From: Bradyrhizobium diazoefficiens
GTDB lineage: Bacteria > Pseudomonadota > Alphaproteobacteria > Rhizobiales > Xanthobacteraceae
Assembly: GCF_018131185.1 (NCBI RefSeq)
Contig: NZ_JAFCJE010000011.1
Location: forward strand, 1 to 64,000
DNA length: 64,000 nt
Direction of reading: 5' to 3'
Both the position numbers and the translations under genes were made by a program. Each line of letters opens with the position of its first letter. Within the stretch, counting starts at the first letter, position 1. The notes below the pieces were generated by a model. The model did not search any database and was not told the DNA's origin. It saw only the letters and a program-made list of their open reading frames with translations. Positions 25,721 through 34,108 of the stretch are shown here, piece after piece.

Positions 25721-28700
25721 TCATGCGTCCCGGTTCGTCTCAGGAGCGCCTTCGACGCGCGCGAACGGATTGCCGTATACCGAATAGGCCAGCCAGGTGA
25801 GCTCCTTCCGGCTCTTGGCTGCCTCGCGAGCGGTTCGGACGGCATCCACCAGCGCATCTCCGTCCTTGAGCGAGCGATAGAACGCCTCGGCAAAACTGTA
25901 GGCCAGCTTGTCGTCCACCGACCACAGCGCTCCGACCAGCGCGCCCGCGCCCAGTTCGGAGAACGGCCGCAGGAATGCATCGACAAACCCGGCGACACCC
26001 CCGCCGATACCACGTCCCGAGCGCCCGGTCTGACAGGCATTGATGAAGATGGTTGGCCTCGGTCCGCTTTCGGCGAAGCGGGCAAAGGCCTTGACCTGAT
26101 CCGCTGAGAGCGAATCCTGCGCAAAGGTGCCGTCCACGTTGGTCCCCGCCATCAAGAGGTCGGCTGTCATGACCGCCCGCTGTGCCGCTTCGCCATGGCA
26201 GGCAAAGTGCAGAACGTCGCATTCCCTGGCATCCTTCCTAAGAAAGTCGGTCACCGAGATGCTGTCGGGCGTCACTTCGCGGGGCTCGCCGAACAGCCTG
26301 GCCAGCATCTGACGTTCGGCATCGGCGCCTGCGAGCCGCAGGGCGGGATCGAGATAGGTCGGGATCACGCAATTGATGCGATCGCTGCGCATCGCAAGCT
26401 TCGGTCCCGGCCACGGCGTGCTGTGCAGCCAGCGGACCAGCCCCCATTCCGCGAGGAAGCCCTTGCCGTCCAATCCGGACTTCCGATCGTTGATGTAAAG
26501 CAGTTCCCACGGAATGAAGGGCTCCTCCGAGATGACCTGGATCGCGCGGATCGCCTCGCGATGGGTCCAAAGGGCTTCGCGGACCTTGTCGGGCAACAAC
26601 TCGTTTGCCATGACAATTCCGTTTGCCTGGAGGCGCAACAGGAACTGGTCGTACAGCCGGTTCGTCGCGAGCCAGGAGTTCTCGATCCCCTTGAAGATCT
26701 CCGCAACATAGACGTCGCGGGAGAAGCCGCCGGGAAGCGTGCGCGATTCCGAAACCGCGATATTCGGATCGACGCATGCAAGATCGAAGCGCAGCGTTAC
26801 CTTGCCACTGTCCACGATCTCGTAGATCCGCAGCACCGCCGGCTCGTTCGGATGTGCCGCCATGGCCAGCCCGGCCTGGCTCTGACGCAAGGTCTTGCTG
26901 TCCACATCGACGAACACGGGAGCCAAGGCAAAAGACGCGAGAATGCGTGGCCCCTGCCGCGCTTCGACGAGGATGTCCGCTGCGCCCTCGGCGGTGCCTT
27001 CCACGAGGAATCGTAGCGCCTCCGCCCGTCGGTCCCGCGGTATGTCGATCTCTGCGCTGGCTTCACCGATGACCCGGCAGTTCTTGCGTGCGATGACTTC
27101 GACGACGATGGCGCGGGACGTGTCGACGTTGACCGGCGCATCCGAGGCGGTGGACGTTTGTGTTTCCGCAGCCTGGATCTTCTCGCGGGAAACCGTGACG
27201 AACAGCGGGACCGGCTTTCTCGGCGGCGGATGAGACTCGATCTCTGCGGCAAAATAGCAGGCAACGGTTCGTGGATCAGGCGAAGGTGCCGAGGGCGCCG
27301 TCTCGACTGCTCGCGGTGCCTGCCTGGGCGCAGGCGGTGCAGCCGCAGGAGCGGCACGCGTTCGCGATCGCCGCAACGTAAGTGCGTCCAATGTCGAGCC
27401 GGATCCGGGGCCCTCCCGATCACCGGCGACGACTTCCAGCTGGGCTTCGTCAGTGGACGCAGCTCTCACGGTCGAGCGGCGCGATGTCGTCCGCCGCAGC
27501 TCGAATTGCTCCCTGGCTCCGCCAGGGCGGGCCACGCCGACACCCAGCCATTCGCTCACCTTCAGCGGAACGATGTCTGTTGCGAAGTACGTGGTGTGAA
27601 TGACGGCGTCCGTATTGCCGAAGGCAAACGTCGCATCGTCCGCGAGGCGCGAGCCCCGGGTTCCAAACGACGTCATCGACGCTGTATCCACCACCAGATC
27701 GTTGTCGAGCCGAAACAGGCGATTTGTCACGCGATCGGCGATGAACTCGGCGAACTCCTTCGTCATGCCCTTGCTGGGTTCGACCTGCGCGACAAAATTC
27801 GACGTGATCGCATAGTAGGTCGCGAGCCCCTCGAGAGGACCGGCAGCTCCGTTCAACTCCATGACCAGGTCGCTTGTGGGCCGCATGGCGGCCAGTCCAG
27901 GCACCCTCTGCTCGTCGATGGCGACTTCGGACAACGCCTGCACGAAACGGCCGACGGTCTCGATCCCCTGCGACACGATCGGACTGAGCGCGGCCCCTCC
28001 CGTCAGGTAGGAAACCGCACGGACGCCGGCCATGATCCCGTTGGTGTAGAGATCGATCATCGCCGCCCAGTTCTCGGGCTCGGCCAGATGCGTTCCGGCA
28101 TTGGTGCAGCCGACGAAGATGGCCTTGCCGAGCCGGATGTCCGGTCGCTCGTCCGCAAGCAGATTTTCGACCACTCGATAGACCAGTCCGCCGCGGCTGT
28201 GGACGACGGCATCGATCGAGGACTTCTCGGGAATTCCGAGAGCCTGCAACGCCGCAAGAAGAGCGGCCGCGTTTTCTTCCGGCGTTGCGGTCAGGGTCTT
28301 GTGGTCGAAGCCGAGCACGGCGTCGTAGTGCTCGTAGGCTCCTGAAAGAAACGCCCGTCCGCTGTCCGAGCCCACAAGCTGCGCGAAGCCGCTCGCGGTC
28401 GACGAGAACGTGCCGTGCACCATGAGCAGGATCTTCAGCGGACGATCCTGCGGCAAGCGAGGTCGCGCCGATCCCGCCGGTGTCCATGCTGCCGGATCGA
28501 GCCCCGCTATCGTCACGAGGCCCTCTTCCCGGTCTCCGTCGATATAGTCGGTCGCCGCATCGATGGCCCGTCTGGCGACGAACTTCAGCACATAGGCGCG
28601 GACCGGATCGATCAGCTTGTCGGAGACCCAGTCAAGAACGGGACCACGCCTGCCGGTCGCCGTCGCAACTCCACGGGCGGAGCCCCTCGTTCCGGCCGTC

Positions 28701-29086
28701 AGCGGGAACACCAGAACCTGCGCACCACGGCGCTGCCCCGATGAACGGGCGGCCTGCTGCGGATAGGTCCAGGCATAGACACCGCCTGCCCCCTCGATCA
28801 GGACCATCGCCCTCTCGGACGGGCCGACCTCCACCTCGATCTGCGTCGGCGTCTGCGCATCCCGTCGCAGCACGCGCGTTCCAGGGCGCGTCGGCGCTAT
28901 TTCAATTTCGGCCGCGATGGTGAAGCCCGAGGCCGACAACGCTCTCCTGAGATGATCCGTGCCGCTCATCCGGCTGATGGCCGCGCGGCGCAATCCCCCG
29001 CGGAGCGCGCCACCGCCAACCACCGTGACCTCGACGTCATCGGGACTTTGAACCACGATCCCGTTCGCTACCTCGATTGCAGCCAT
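25721..29086 (-). CDS. CHAT-B: alpha/beta-hydrolase (DUF7379-like) fused to CHAT protease domain
   Basis: A 1121-residue multidomain protein. N-terminal region 1-205 is of unknown fold; residues about 215-515 form an alpha/beta hydrolase (oxyanion ILLMVHGTF at 219-227, elbow VVHSRGG with Ser297, DNDLVVD near 461-467 and His497 as probable acid and base). A Pro/Ala-rich linker spans about 530-610, an Ig-like/beta region about 615-770, and a C-terminal CHAT caspase-like domain about 800-1110, with catalytic His964 (HFACHGE) and Cys1018 (INACQTG). No signal peptide. Third gene of a minus-strand module. Confidence 0.85.
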   Translation of the reverse strand: MAAIEVANGIVVQSPDDVEVTVVGGGALRGGLRRAAISRMSGTDHLRRALSASGFTIAAEIEIAPTRPGTRVLRRDAQTPTQIEVEVGPSERAMVLIEGAGGVYAWTYPQQAARSSGQRRGAQVLVFPLTAGTRGSARGVATATGRRGPVLDWVSDKLIDPVRAYVLKFVARRAIDAATDYIDGDREEGLVTIAGLDPAAWTPAGSARPRLPQDRPLKILLMVHGTFSSTASGFAQLVGSDSGRAFLSGAYEHYDAVLGFDHKTLTATPEENAAALLAALQALGIPEKSSIDAVVHSRGGLVYRVVENLLADERPDIRLGKAIFVGCTNAGTHLAEPENWAAMIDLYTNGIMAGVRAVSYLTGGAALSPIVSQGIETVGRFVQALSEVAIDEQRVPGLAAMRPTSDLVMELNGAAGPLEGLATYYAITSNFVAQVEPSKGMTKEFAEFIADRVTNRLFRLDNDLVVDTASMTSFGTRGSRLADDATFAFGNTDAVIHTTYFATDIVPLKVSEWLGVGVARPGGAREQFELRRTTSRRSTVRAASTDEAQLEVVAGDREGPGSGSTLDALTLRRSRTRAAPAAAPPAPRQAPRAVETAPSAPSPDPRTVACYFAAEIESHPPPRKPVPLFVTVSREKIQAAETQTSTASDAPVNVDTSRAIVVEVIARKNCRVIGEASAEIDIPRDRRAEALRFLVEGTAEGAADILVEARQGPRILASFALAPVFVDVDSKTLRQSQAGLAMAAHPNEPAVLRIYEIVDSGKVTLRFDLACVDPNIAVSESRTLPGGFSRDVYVAEIFKGIENSWLATNRLYDQFLLRLQANGIVMANELLPDKVREALWTHREAIRAIQVISEEPFIPWELLYINDRKSGLDGKGFLAEWGLVRWLHSTPWPGPKLAMRSDRINCVIPTYLDPALRLAGADAERQMLARLFGEPREVTPDSISVTDFLRKDARECDVLHFACHGEAAQRAVMTADLLMAGTNVDGTFAQDSLSADQVKAFARFAESGPRPTIFINACQTGRSGRGIGGGVAGFVDAFLRPFSELGAGALVGALWSVDDKLAYSFAEAFYRSLKDGDALVDAVRTAREAAKSRKELTWLAYSVYGNPFARVEGAPETNRDA

Positions 29087-29171
29087 GTCTTCGCCCCTCT
29101 TCCAGACGACCTTTTGGACACGTTCTCATGTGCCGCCGGGCGCACGCCGGCGCCCTTCCGACCGCACGAGG

Positions 29172-30794
29172 TCAAGGTTTGACCGTCGACTGGGACGCAG
29201 GAGGCGCGGCCCAGCCGAGCAGGTTGCCATCAAGCGCCGACGACTTCCGGATCAGCTTGTTGGCTTCGATGTAGGCTTCGGCCGTGGACGGCACGAGATA
29301 TCCGATCACTGCGCCGAGAACTCCGAAAGAAGCGACGATCCCGGCGTACCACTGCAACGGGATGGCCGGCATTTCCAGACCGAAGGCCCTGGTAACCAAC
29401 ACAAAGCTGACGAGAAGGCTGAACATGACTGACGCCATGACGACCGCATGGGTCGCGCCGTCCCTCAGCCTCGCCTCGTGATAATCAAGTCGATCCGCCC
29501 TCAGCCGCACATCGAGAAGAATGCTCAGGACCACCGTATTGACCAGGAAGATCAGGGAAAACAGCGAGCTCGCCGCAAGCGGATGACTCTTCGCCAGCCA
29601 GCCTTCCGCAATCGGAATTGTGCTGTAGGTGATCCAGAGTATGAAAATGCCGGCCAGATAGGAACACGCTCCGAAGACCGCGTAAGAGCTCCAGGGGAGC
29701 GCGTACAATGAGGGACGAGCGAAATTCGTCGAGGCCTTCGGATAGATCGCAAAGAAGATCGAGATCGTCAGGGCTGCCGCATGCGCGAGGGAGGAGAAGC
29801 CTCCGGCCAGCGAGCCAACTGCAAACTTCTTCGGCAGATCAAGGAAGAACAACGGCGCGACAGAGAACGCGAAGTCGAGAACGAAGATGATCACCAGGGG
29901 CGCAAACGGCAACGGCTGGGGCAGAACGGTCTGATAGCCGAAACTGGAAATGAGCTCCGTCCGGGAATCGCGCCTGTCGACCACCGACAACGTCGCCTCG
30001 GCCAGTCGACGCTGGTACGCAACCCGCAGATCCTCACACTCCTCCGCGATGAAATCGGAAATCTCGAGCACCAGCTCCCGCGCATCGACGTCCGACACCA
30101 TGATGTCTTCCGTGAGCAGGAGTGCCCTGGCCGACCGCCGCAGCATTCGCCGATACTGCCGCTCCAGCGCGTCGAATTCGCCTTTCCGGGCACGAAAGAA
30201 CCTCCCGAAGCGCCTGTTGCCGCGCAAATCGACGAAACTGGTATGAAGGGAAGCGACCTGCTTGATCATGGCCGCCGCACCGGCGGCGAGCACGTCGTCA
30301 TCCTCGTTGAGCGCCTTTTCGATCAGCCTCGTCGGAACGCCATAGCCTTCGAGCTCACGCTGCAACTCCGGCTTTGCCCGCTCGGTCACCTTGATGGGCG
30401 AGCGCGCGATGGCCACGATGACGGTTTCCACCGCCTGGGGATAGCGCGCCAGCGTCTGCATCATCGTTCGCAGAAACGCGATCACCCGGCATAGGAGCGG
30501 CAGATGAGGCACCAGCACCATGAATGCGATCGTCGCCGGTATGGCAACGAGCCATCCGGCTCCACGTCCGGGATAGAGAAGATTCGTCAGCCAATGGATC
30601 TGGCTCACGAGAAACACATAGAAGACCACGGCTATCGTGACATAGGCGATCACCGCAAAATAATAGCGATCGCGCATCACGGCGTAGCGAATCTCCGCAC
30701 TTTCGAAGGGAGCGTGGAAGTCGACCGCGCTGACGATGCAGATCGCAATCGCACCGAGGCAGAGAGCGACGACGGACGGGTCAAGGCCGTACAT
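29172..30794 (-). CDS. Polytopic membrane protein of the CHAT module
   Basis: A 540-residue protein that I do not recognise. It has three N-terminal membrane segments (about 6-24, 45-63, 82-104), a large, highly charged soluble domain (about 105-295, rich in Arg/Glu helices such as FRARKGEFDALERQYRRML), then about six further segments (297-318, 333-350, 368-389, 408-428, 447-468, 482-502). It lies 12 nt downstream of the small CHAT gene and 85 nt upstream of the large one, so it should be co-expressed. It could be the membrane effector or anchor acted on by the CHAT proteases. Confidence 0.8.
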   Translation of the reverse strand: MYGLDPSVVALCLGAIAICIVSAVDFHAPFESAEIRYAVMRDRYYFAVIAYVTIAVVFYVFLVSQIHWLTNLLYPGRGAGWLVAIPATIAFMVLVPHLPLLCRVIAFLRTMMQTLARYPQAVETVIVAIARSPIKVTERAKPELQRELEGYGVPTRLIEKALNEDDDVLAAGAAAMIKQVASLHTSFVDLRGNRRFGRFFRARKGEFDALERQYRRMLRRSARALLLTEDIMVSDVDARELVLEISDFIAEECEDLRVAYQRRLAEATLSVVDRRDSRTELISSFGYQTVLPQPLPFAPLVIIFVLDFAFSVAPLFFLDLPKKFAVGSLAGGFSSLAHAAALTISIFFAIYPKASTNFARPSLYALPWSSYAVFGACSYLAGIFILWITYSTIPIAEGWLAKSHPLAASSLFSLIFLVNTVVLSILLDVRLRADRLDYHEARLRDGATHAVVMASVMFSLLVSFVLVTRAFGLEMPAIPLQWYAGIVASFGVLGAVIGYLVPSTAEAYIEANKLIRKSSALDGNLLGWAAPPASQSTVKP

Positions 30795-30806
30795 TGATGA
30801 GATCCG

Positions 30807-32027
30807 CTATGATCCAGCTCGGTCCACGAAAATTTCTCCGTCGAGGCCGCGCATGTACAGAACCGGCGAGATCCATTCGGCGAATTGCCGCGCCTTCAAC
30901 TCGGCTCGGGTATGCGCCAGCGCCGCCTGTATCGATACGTTGTCGGCGAGATAGGTGTAGAACGTATCGGCAAAGACCAGCCCCATGTTGTCGCTGATCT
31001 CGAACTGCATGGCGATCACTGCGGGAACGCCGCCTTGAATGAGCTCGGCGGCGGTGCTCGAAAACAGGGACCCGTCGGCTTGCGCCCCGCTACAGGAGTT
31101 CAGGACGACGAGGCTTGGCGTCTGGCCGGGCTGGGTGAGAAACACTCTCAACGCGTCGGCGTACAGCCTCGTCCCGCTCGATCCGCCCTCTTCCTGCACC
31201 ACGATGAAGCCCATTTGCCGATCCGGATCGTGTCCGCCATGACCGATGAAGTGAAACAGATCCCACCGCTTGCCATCATCTCCCCTCAGGAAGCGACGGT
31301 TGAGATCGCGCGCCTTCGCCGAGGGAATCCAGGACAGCTTCAGTCTCTTGCCGTCGTTCAGTTCGTTCAGCGCCTTCTTGATCGCGACCTGCTCGGCGTC
31401 GACCTCGATTTCGTCCAGCGGGAAGCCGTTCAGGACCTTGACCCGCGCAGCCATGCCCAGCATCCGTATCGGCCTCGCCGCGCACATCCGGCGGTCCTCG
31501 CCATAGTCGTCGACGGCGCGCGTGAACGGTGTGCTCTGGGAGGTCGTCACATAGAAACGGTTCTTCCTGTCGTACATCGTTTCCCAGGGCACATAGGCGA
31601 GCGCGGGATCGCTGACCCGCAAGCGGATCAGGAACGGCTCGTCGTCTCTTCGCGCCGCCTGGAAACATTCCTGATAGAGTTCGAGGATCTTTCGCTGGAA
31701 GATGAAGTCGAAGAGTTGCGAACCGACCTCCTGCACGATCCGCTCGTCCGATCCCGCAGCCAGGACTCCGGCAGCATCGCGGATGGCAGGTCTTGGTTCA
31801 TCACCGCCGTTTGCCGTGTCCGGGGCTCGCCGGCGTAGCACGACCTCGGCGCTGCGCGCGGCAGAGCTCTGGAGGATCGCTTCCTGCAACGGTCTCAGGT
31901 TCTGACGAAAACTCGGCTTGAGCTTCTCGACTTCGATCTCTCGGCTCGACGAATTATATTCCGCGACGATGCGGCAATAATCTTCGCCACAATCTTCGAT
32001 GGTCAGATTGAAAACGACTTTCGCCAC
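30807..32027 (-). CDS. CHAT-A: CHAT-domain cysteine-protease-like protein
   Basis: A 406-residue protein. Residues 1-110 are a variable region starting with a beta strand (KVVFNLTI), and about 130-400 are a CHAT domain with LAYVPWETMYD (substrate-pocket motif), His263 (FHFIGHGG) and Cys312 (VLNSCSGA), the expected caspase-type dyad. GTG 32027 is preferred because GAGGG precedes it at good spacing; upstream ATGs would add Cys-rich non-conserved residues. First gene of the module; its partner genes follow at 12 and 85 nt. Proteolytic activity is inferred from the intact dyad. Confidence 0.85.
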   Translation of the reverse strand: MAKVVFNLTIEDCGEDYCRIVAEYNSSSREIEVEKLKPSFRQNLRPLQEAILQSSAARSAEVVLRRRAPDTANGGDEPRPAIRDAAGVLAAGSDERIVQEVGSQLFDFIFQRKILELYQECFQAARRDDEPFLIRLRVSDPALAYVPWETMYDRKNRFYVTTSQSTPFTRAVDDYGEDRRMCAARPIRMLGMAARVKVLNGFPLDEIEVDAEQVAIKKALNELNDGKRLKLSWIPSAKARDLNRRFLRGDDGKRWDLFHFIGHGGHDPDRQMGFIVVQEEGGSSGTRLYADALRVFLTQPGQTPSLVVLNSCSGAQADGSLFSSTAAELIQGGVPAVIAMQFEISDNMGLVFADTFYTYLADNVSIQAALAHTRAELKARQFAEWISPVLYMRGLDGEIFVDRAGS

Positions 32028-32409
32028 GACGCAACCCTCAGCCGCGCACATGCCAGCGCAGAATAAGCGCCTGCAAGGAAGTCTCCAGCGGGCAAGGTCC
32101 ACACCGTATGGGCTTAATGCCCCAGCATTTCAGCGCCCCGAGCGCTTCAACGACGGTGCAGGCCGCAACCACCCGCGATTTTCGGTATCGCTTCTCCGTA
32201 TTTCGGGACCGGCATTCTGCCGGCAACTCTGTTCTTCGTTCAGGCCATCCACGATCTGGTGCACGGCCTCAGTTCAAATCCGTTAGGATCAGTGTCGATA
32301 GGGTACACAGGCAAACCTCGCGCCGGCCTCCTCCTGAGCATGCCCGGCCCCGGTCGCAGCGGCGCACCGCACGGCGTCGTTCGGCGCAATCAACGAAAGG
32401 TTGCCGGGC

Positions 32410-32424
32410 GCTAGATTATCTAGC
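32410..32424. promoter_or_regulatory. 15-nt palindrome
   Basis: A perfect palindrome GCTAGAT-T-ATCTAGC, 20 nt from the Crp-like site and 383 nt upstream of CHAT-A. Possible operator; the binding protein is unknown. Confidence 0.35.
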
Positions 32425-32443
32425 GGATTTCTTCCGACCTGAT

Positions 32444-32459
32444 TGTGAAGCATTTCACA
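32444..32459. promoter_or_regulatory. Perfect Crp/Fnr-type box
   Basis: TGTGA - 6 nt - TCACA matches the Crp consensus exactly (full dyad TGTGAAGCATTTCACA). It is 417 nt upstream of the CHAT-A start codon and about 390 nt beyond the 3' end of the downstream binding-protein gene, so it would serve the CHAT module if it is functional. Confidence 0.4.
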
Positions 32460-32800
32460 CATCTCGTTTTGGTGATGAGGCAGACGGCGCTGGCCCGATA
32501 TAGATTTCGAGTTTTTCGATTGATGTTCTTTCGCCGCTGTTTCGCCAGGACGAGTCAAGCGGCTTCGCAGCTCGGCAGATGGATTGGCGAAGCCGATCGC
32601 CTGAACAGCCCGATGGCGTTGATGCGCGAAATGGGAGCCCGGCCCCCGGCGGCGGGCCGATCGTGCCTTCCCACCGGTTTGCCTCGACTTGCCAGATGGT
32701 TGACCGCATCCACCGGCCGGCCTGCCCTCACCCAACCTCTGCTGTGCATGGGGTTGTTTTCCACATTTTTGGTGTGGCGCCGTCGGACAAGCCGCAAAGG

Positions 32801-32832
32801 CAACGCCCCGGAGCCTTCGCTCCGGGGCGTTG
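32801..32832. terminator. Terminator for TRAP binding protein
   Basis: A 14-bp perfect stem CAACGCCCCGGAGC / GCTCCGGGGCGTTG with a 4-nt CTTC loop sits 20 nt beyond the stop of the minus-strand binding-protein gene. On the plus strand it is followed by TTTT. It probably ends minus-strand transcription and may work in both directions. Confidence 0.65.
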
Positions 32833-32851
32833 TTTTCGGTAGGTCAGACGA

Positions 32852-33940
32852 TCAGCTCTGCGAGCGCCGCGCCATGAAGATGTCGTAGCCAACCTCGGCG
32901 ACCTGGAACCAGGCGTAGCCGTCGCTCGTGAATTTGGCGAGGGAGTCGTGCACCTTCTTGAAATTGGCGTTGGTCGCGCCGACTTCGGCGTGCAGCTCCT
33001 TGGCCGCCTTGTGGCAGGCATCCATGATCGACGGCGAGAATGGGTGCAGCTTGGTGCCGCCCGCAAGCAGCTTCTTCAGCGCCAGCGGATTCGCCGTGTC
33101 GTACCGCGCCATCATGTAGTTGTTGGCGTAGTGGCCGGCCTGCTCCAGCACGCTCTGATAATATTTCGGCAGCGCGTTCCACTTGTCGAGGTTGACGAAA
33201 GCCAGCAGCATCGGACCGCCTTCCCACCAGCCGGGATAGTAGTAGTGCGGCGCGATCTTGTAGAAGCCGAGCTTCTCGTCGTCATAGGGGCCGACCCATT
33301 CGGCGGCGTCGATGGTGCCCTTCTCCAGCGCCGGATAGATGTCGCCGCCGGCGAGCTGCTGCGGCACCACGCCGAGCTTCTGGAGCACGCGGCCGGTGAA
33401 GCCGCCGATGCGGAATTTCATGCCCTTGAGATCGTCGGGCGTGTTGACCTCTTTCCTGAACCAGCCGCCCATCTGGCAACCGGTGTTGCCGGCGAGCAGC
33501 GAGGTGACGTTGTAGCTCTTGTAGAACTCGTTGAGCACTTCGCGCCCGCCGCCCTGCATGTACCAGGCCTGGTTGATGCGCATGTTGGGACCGAACGGCA
33601 CGGCCGAGCCGAAGGTGAAGGTCGGGTCCTTGCCGAAATAGTAGTAGGAGGCGGTGTGGCCGATTTCGCATGTGCCGTTCTGCACGGCATCGAGCACCTG
33701 GAGACCCGGCACGATCTCGCCGGCCGCGAATATCTGGATCTGGAATTTGTTGTCGGTCGCCTCCGCGACCATCTTGCACATCATCTCGGCGCCGCCAAAC
33801 AGCGTATCGAGCGATTTCGGCCAGCTCGTCGGCATGCGCCATTTGATTTCCGGCATCGATTGCGCGATCGCGGGCGCCGCGAGCGTGGCGGCGCCGGCCG
33901 CGCCAAGTCCTGTGACCTTGATGAAGTCTCTTCTCTTCAT
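32852..33940 (-). CDS. TRAP substrate-binding protein 1 (FcbT1-like, Tat-exported)
   Basis: A 362-residue periplasmic binding protein. The N-terminus KRRDFIKVTG is a twin-arginine signal, cleaved after ...APAIAQ; the mature part has GGAEMMCKMV, ASYYYFGKDPTFTF and EWVGPYDDEKLGFYK, the family pattern of COG4663 TRAP binding proteins that take up lactate, mannitol or chloroaromatic acids. It should deliver ligand to the DctQM permease at 21.1-23.4 kb. It is downstream of a paralog (34109-35197) and has its own terminator. Confidence 0.87.
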   Translation of the reverse strand: MKRRDFIKVTGLGAAGAATLAAPAIAQSMPEIKWRMPTSWPKSLDTLFGGAEMMCKMVAEATDNKFQIQIFAAGEIVPGLQVLDAVQNGTCEIGHTASYYYFGKDPTFTFGSAVPFGPNMRINQAWYMQGGGREVLNEFYKSYNVTSLLAGNTGCQMGGWFRKEVNTPDDLKGMKFRIGGFTGRVLQKLGVVPQQLAGGDIYPALEKGTIDAAEWVGPYDDEKLGFYKIAPHYYYPGWWEGGPMLLAFVNLDKWNALPKYYQSVLEQAGHYANNYMMARYDTANPLALKKLLAGGTKLHPFSPSIMDACHKAAKELHAEVGATNANFKKVHDSLAKFTSDGYAWFQVAEVGYDIFMARRSQS

Positions 33941-34049
33941 GATTTCCTGCCCTGATGTACCAGTGATTGTGGGCCTTCTTGCCGAGGCTTGGCGCTACCA
34001 TGACGCAATGCGAGAGCGAATTCCATCCCGATCGCACTGCGACAAAGAA

Positions 34050-34080
34050 AAAGCCCGGCCTCCAATGGAGGCCGGGCTTT
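34050..34080 (-). terminator. Rho-independent terminator
   Basis: On the minus strand a perfect 14-bp stem (AAAGCCCGGCCTCC / GGAGGCCGGGCTTT, 3-nt loop) is followed by TTTCTTTG, 29 nt beyond the stop of the second TRAP binding-protein gene. A good intrinsic terminator, and it separates that gene from the next. Confidence 0.75.
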
Positions 34081-34108
34081 CCGGTCTTGCGACTTTTGGC
34101 CTAGGCGA

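Larger units (their letters stand above)
32028..32851. other. 824-nt intergenic region upstream of CHAT module
   Basis: No gene is convincing here. The short frames have poor composition and lack ribosome sites. The region contains two strong palindromes (32410-32424 and 32444-32459) and a terminator hairpin (32801-32832). The middle part (about 32400-32540) is richer in A/T than its surroundings, consistent with a promoter or horizontally acquired edge. Confidence 0.45.

Noticed and set aside
32108..32888. Several overlapping open frames (up to 148 residues) in the gap upstream of the CHAT module
   Set aside because: Arg/Ser/Pro-rich composition, no ribosome sites, no motif. One minus-strand stretch near 32280 resembles DPNGFEL of VOC proteins, but it is too short and isolated.
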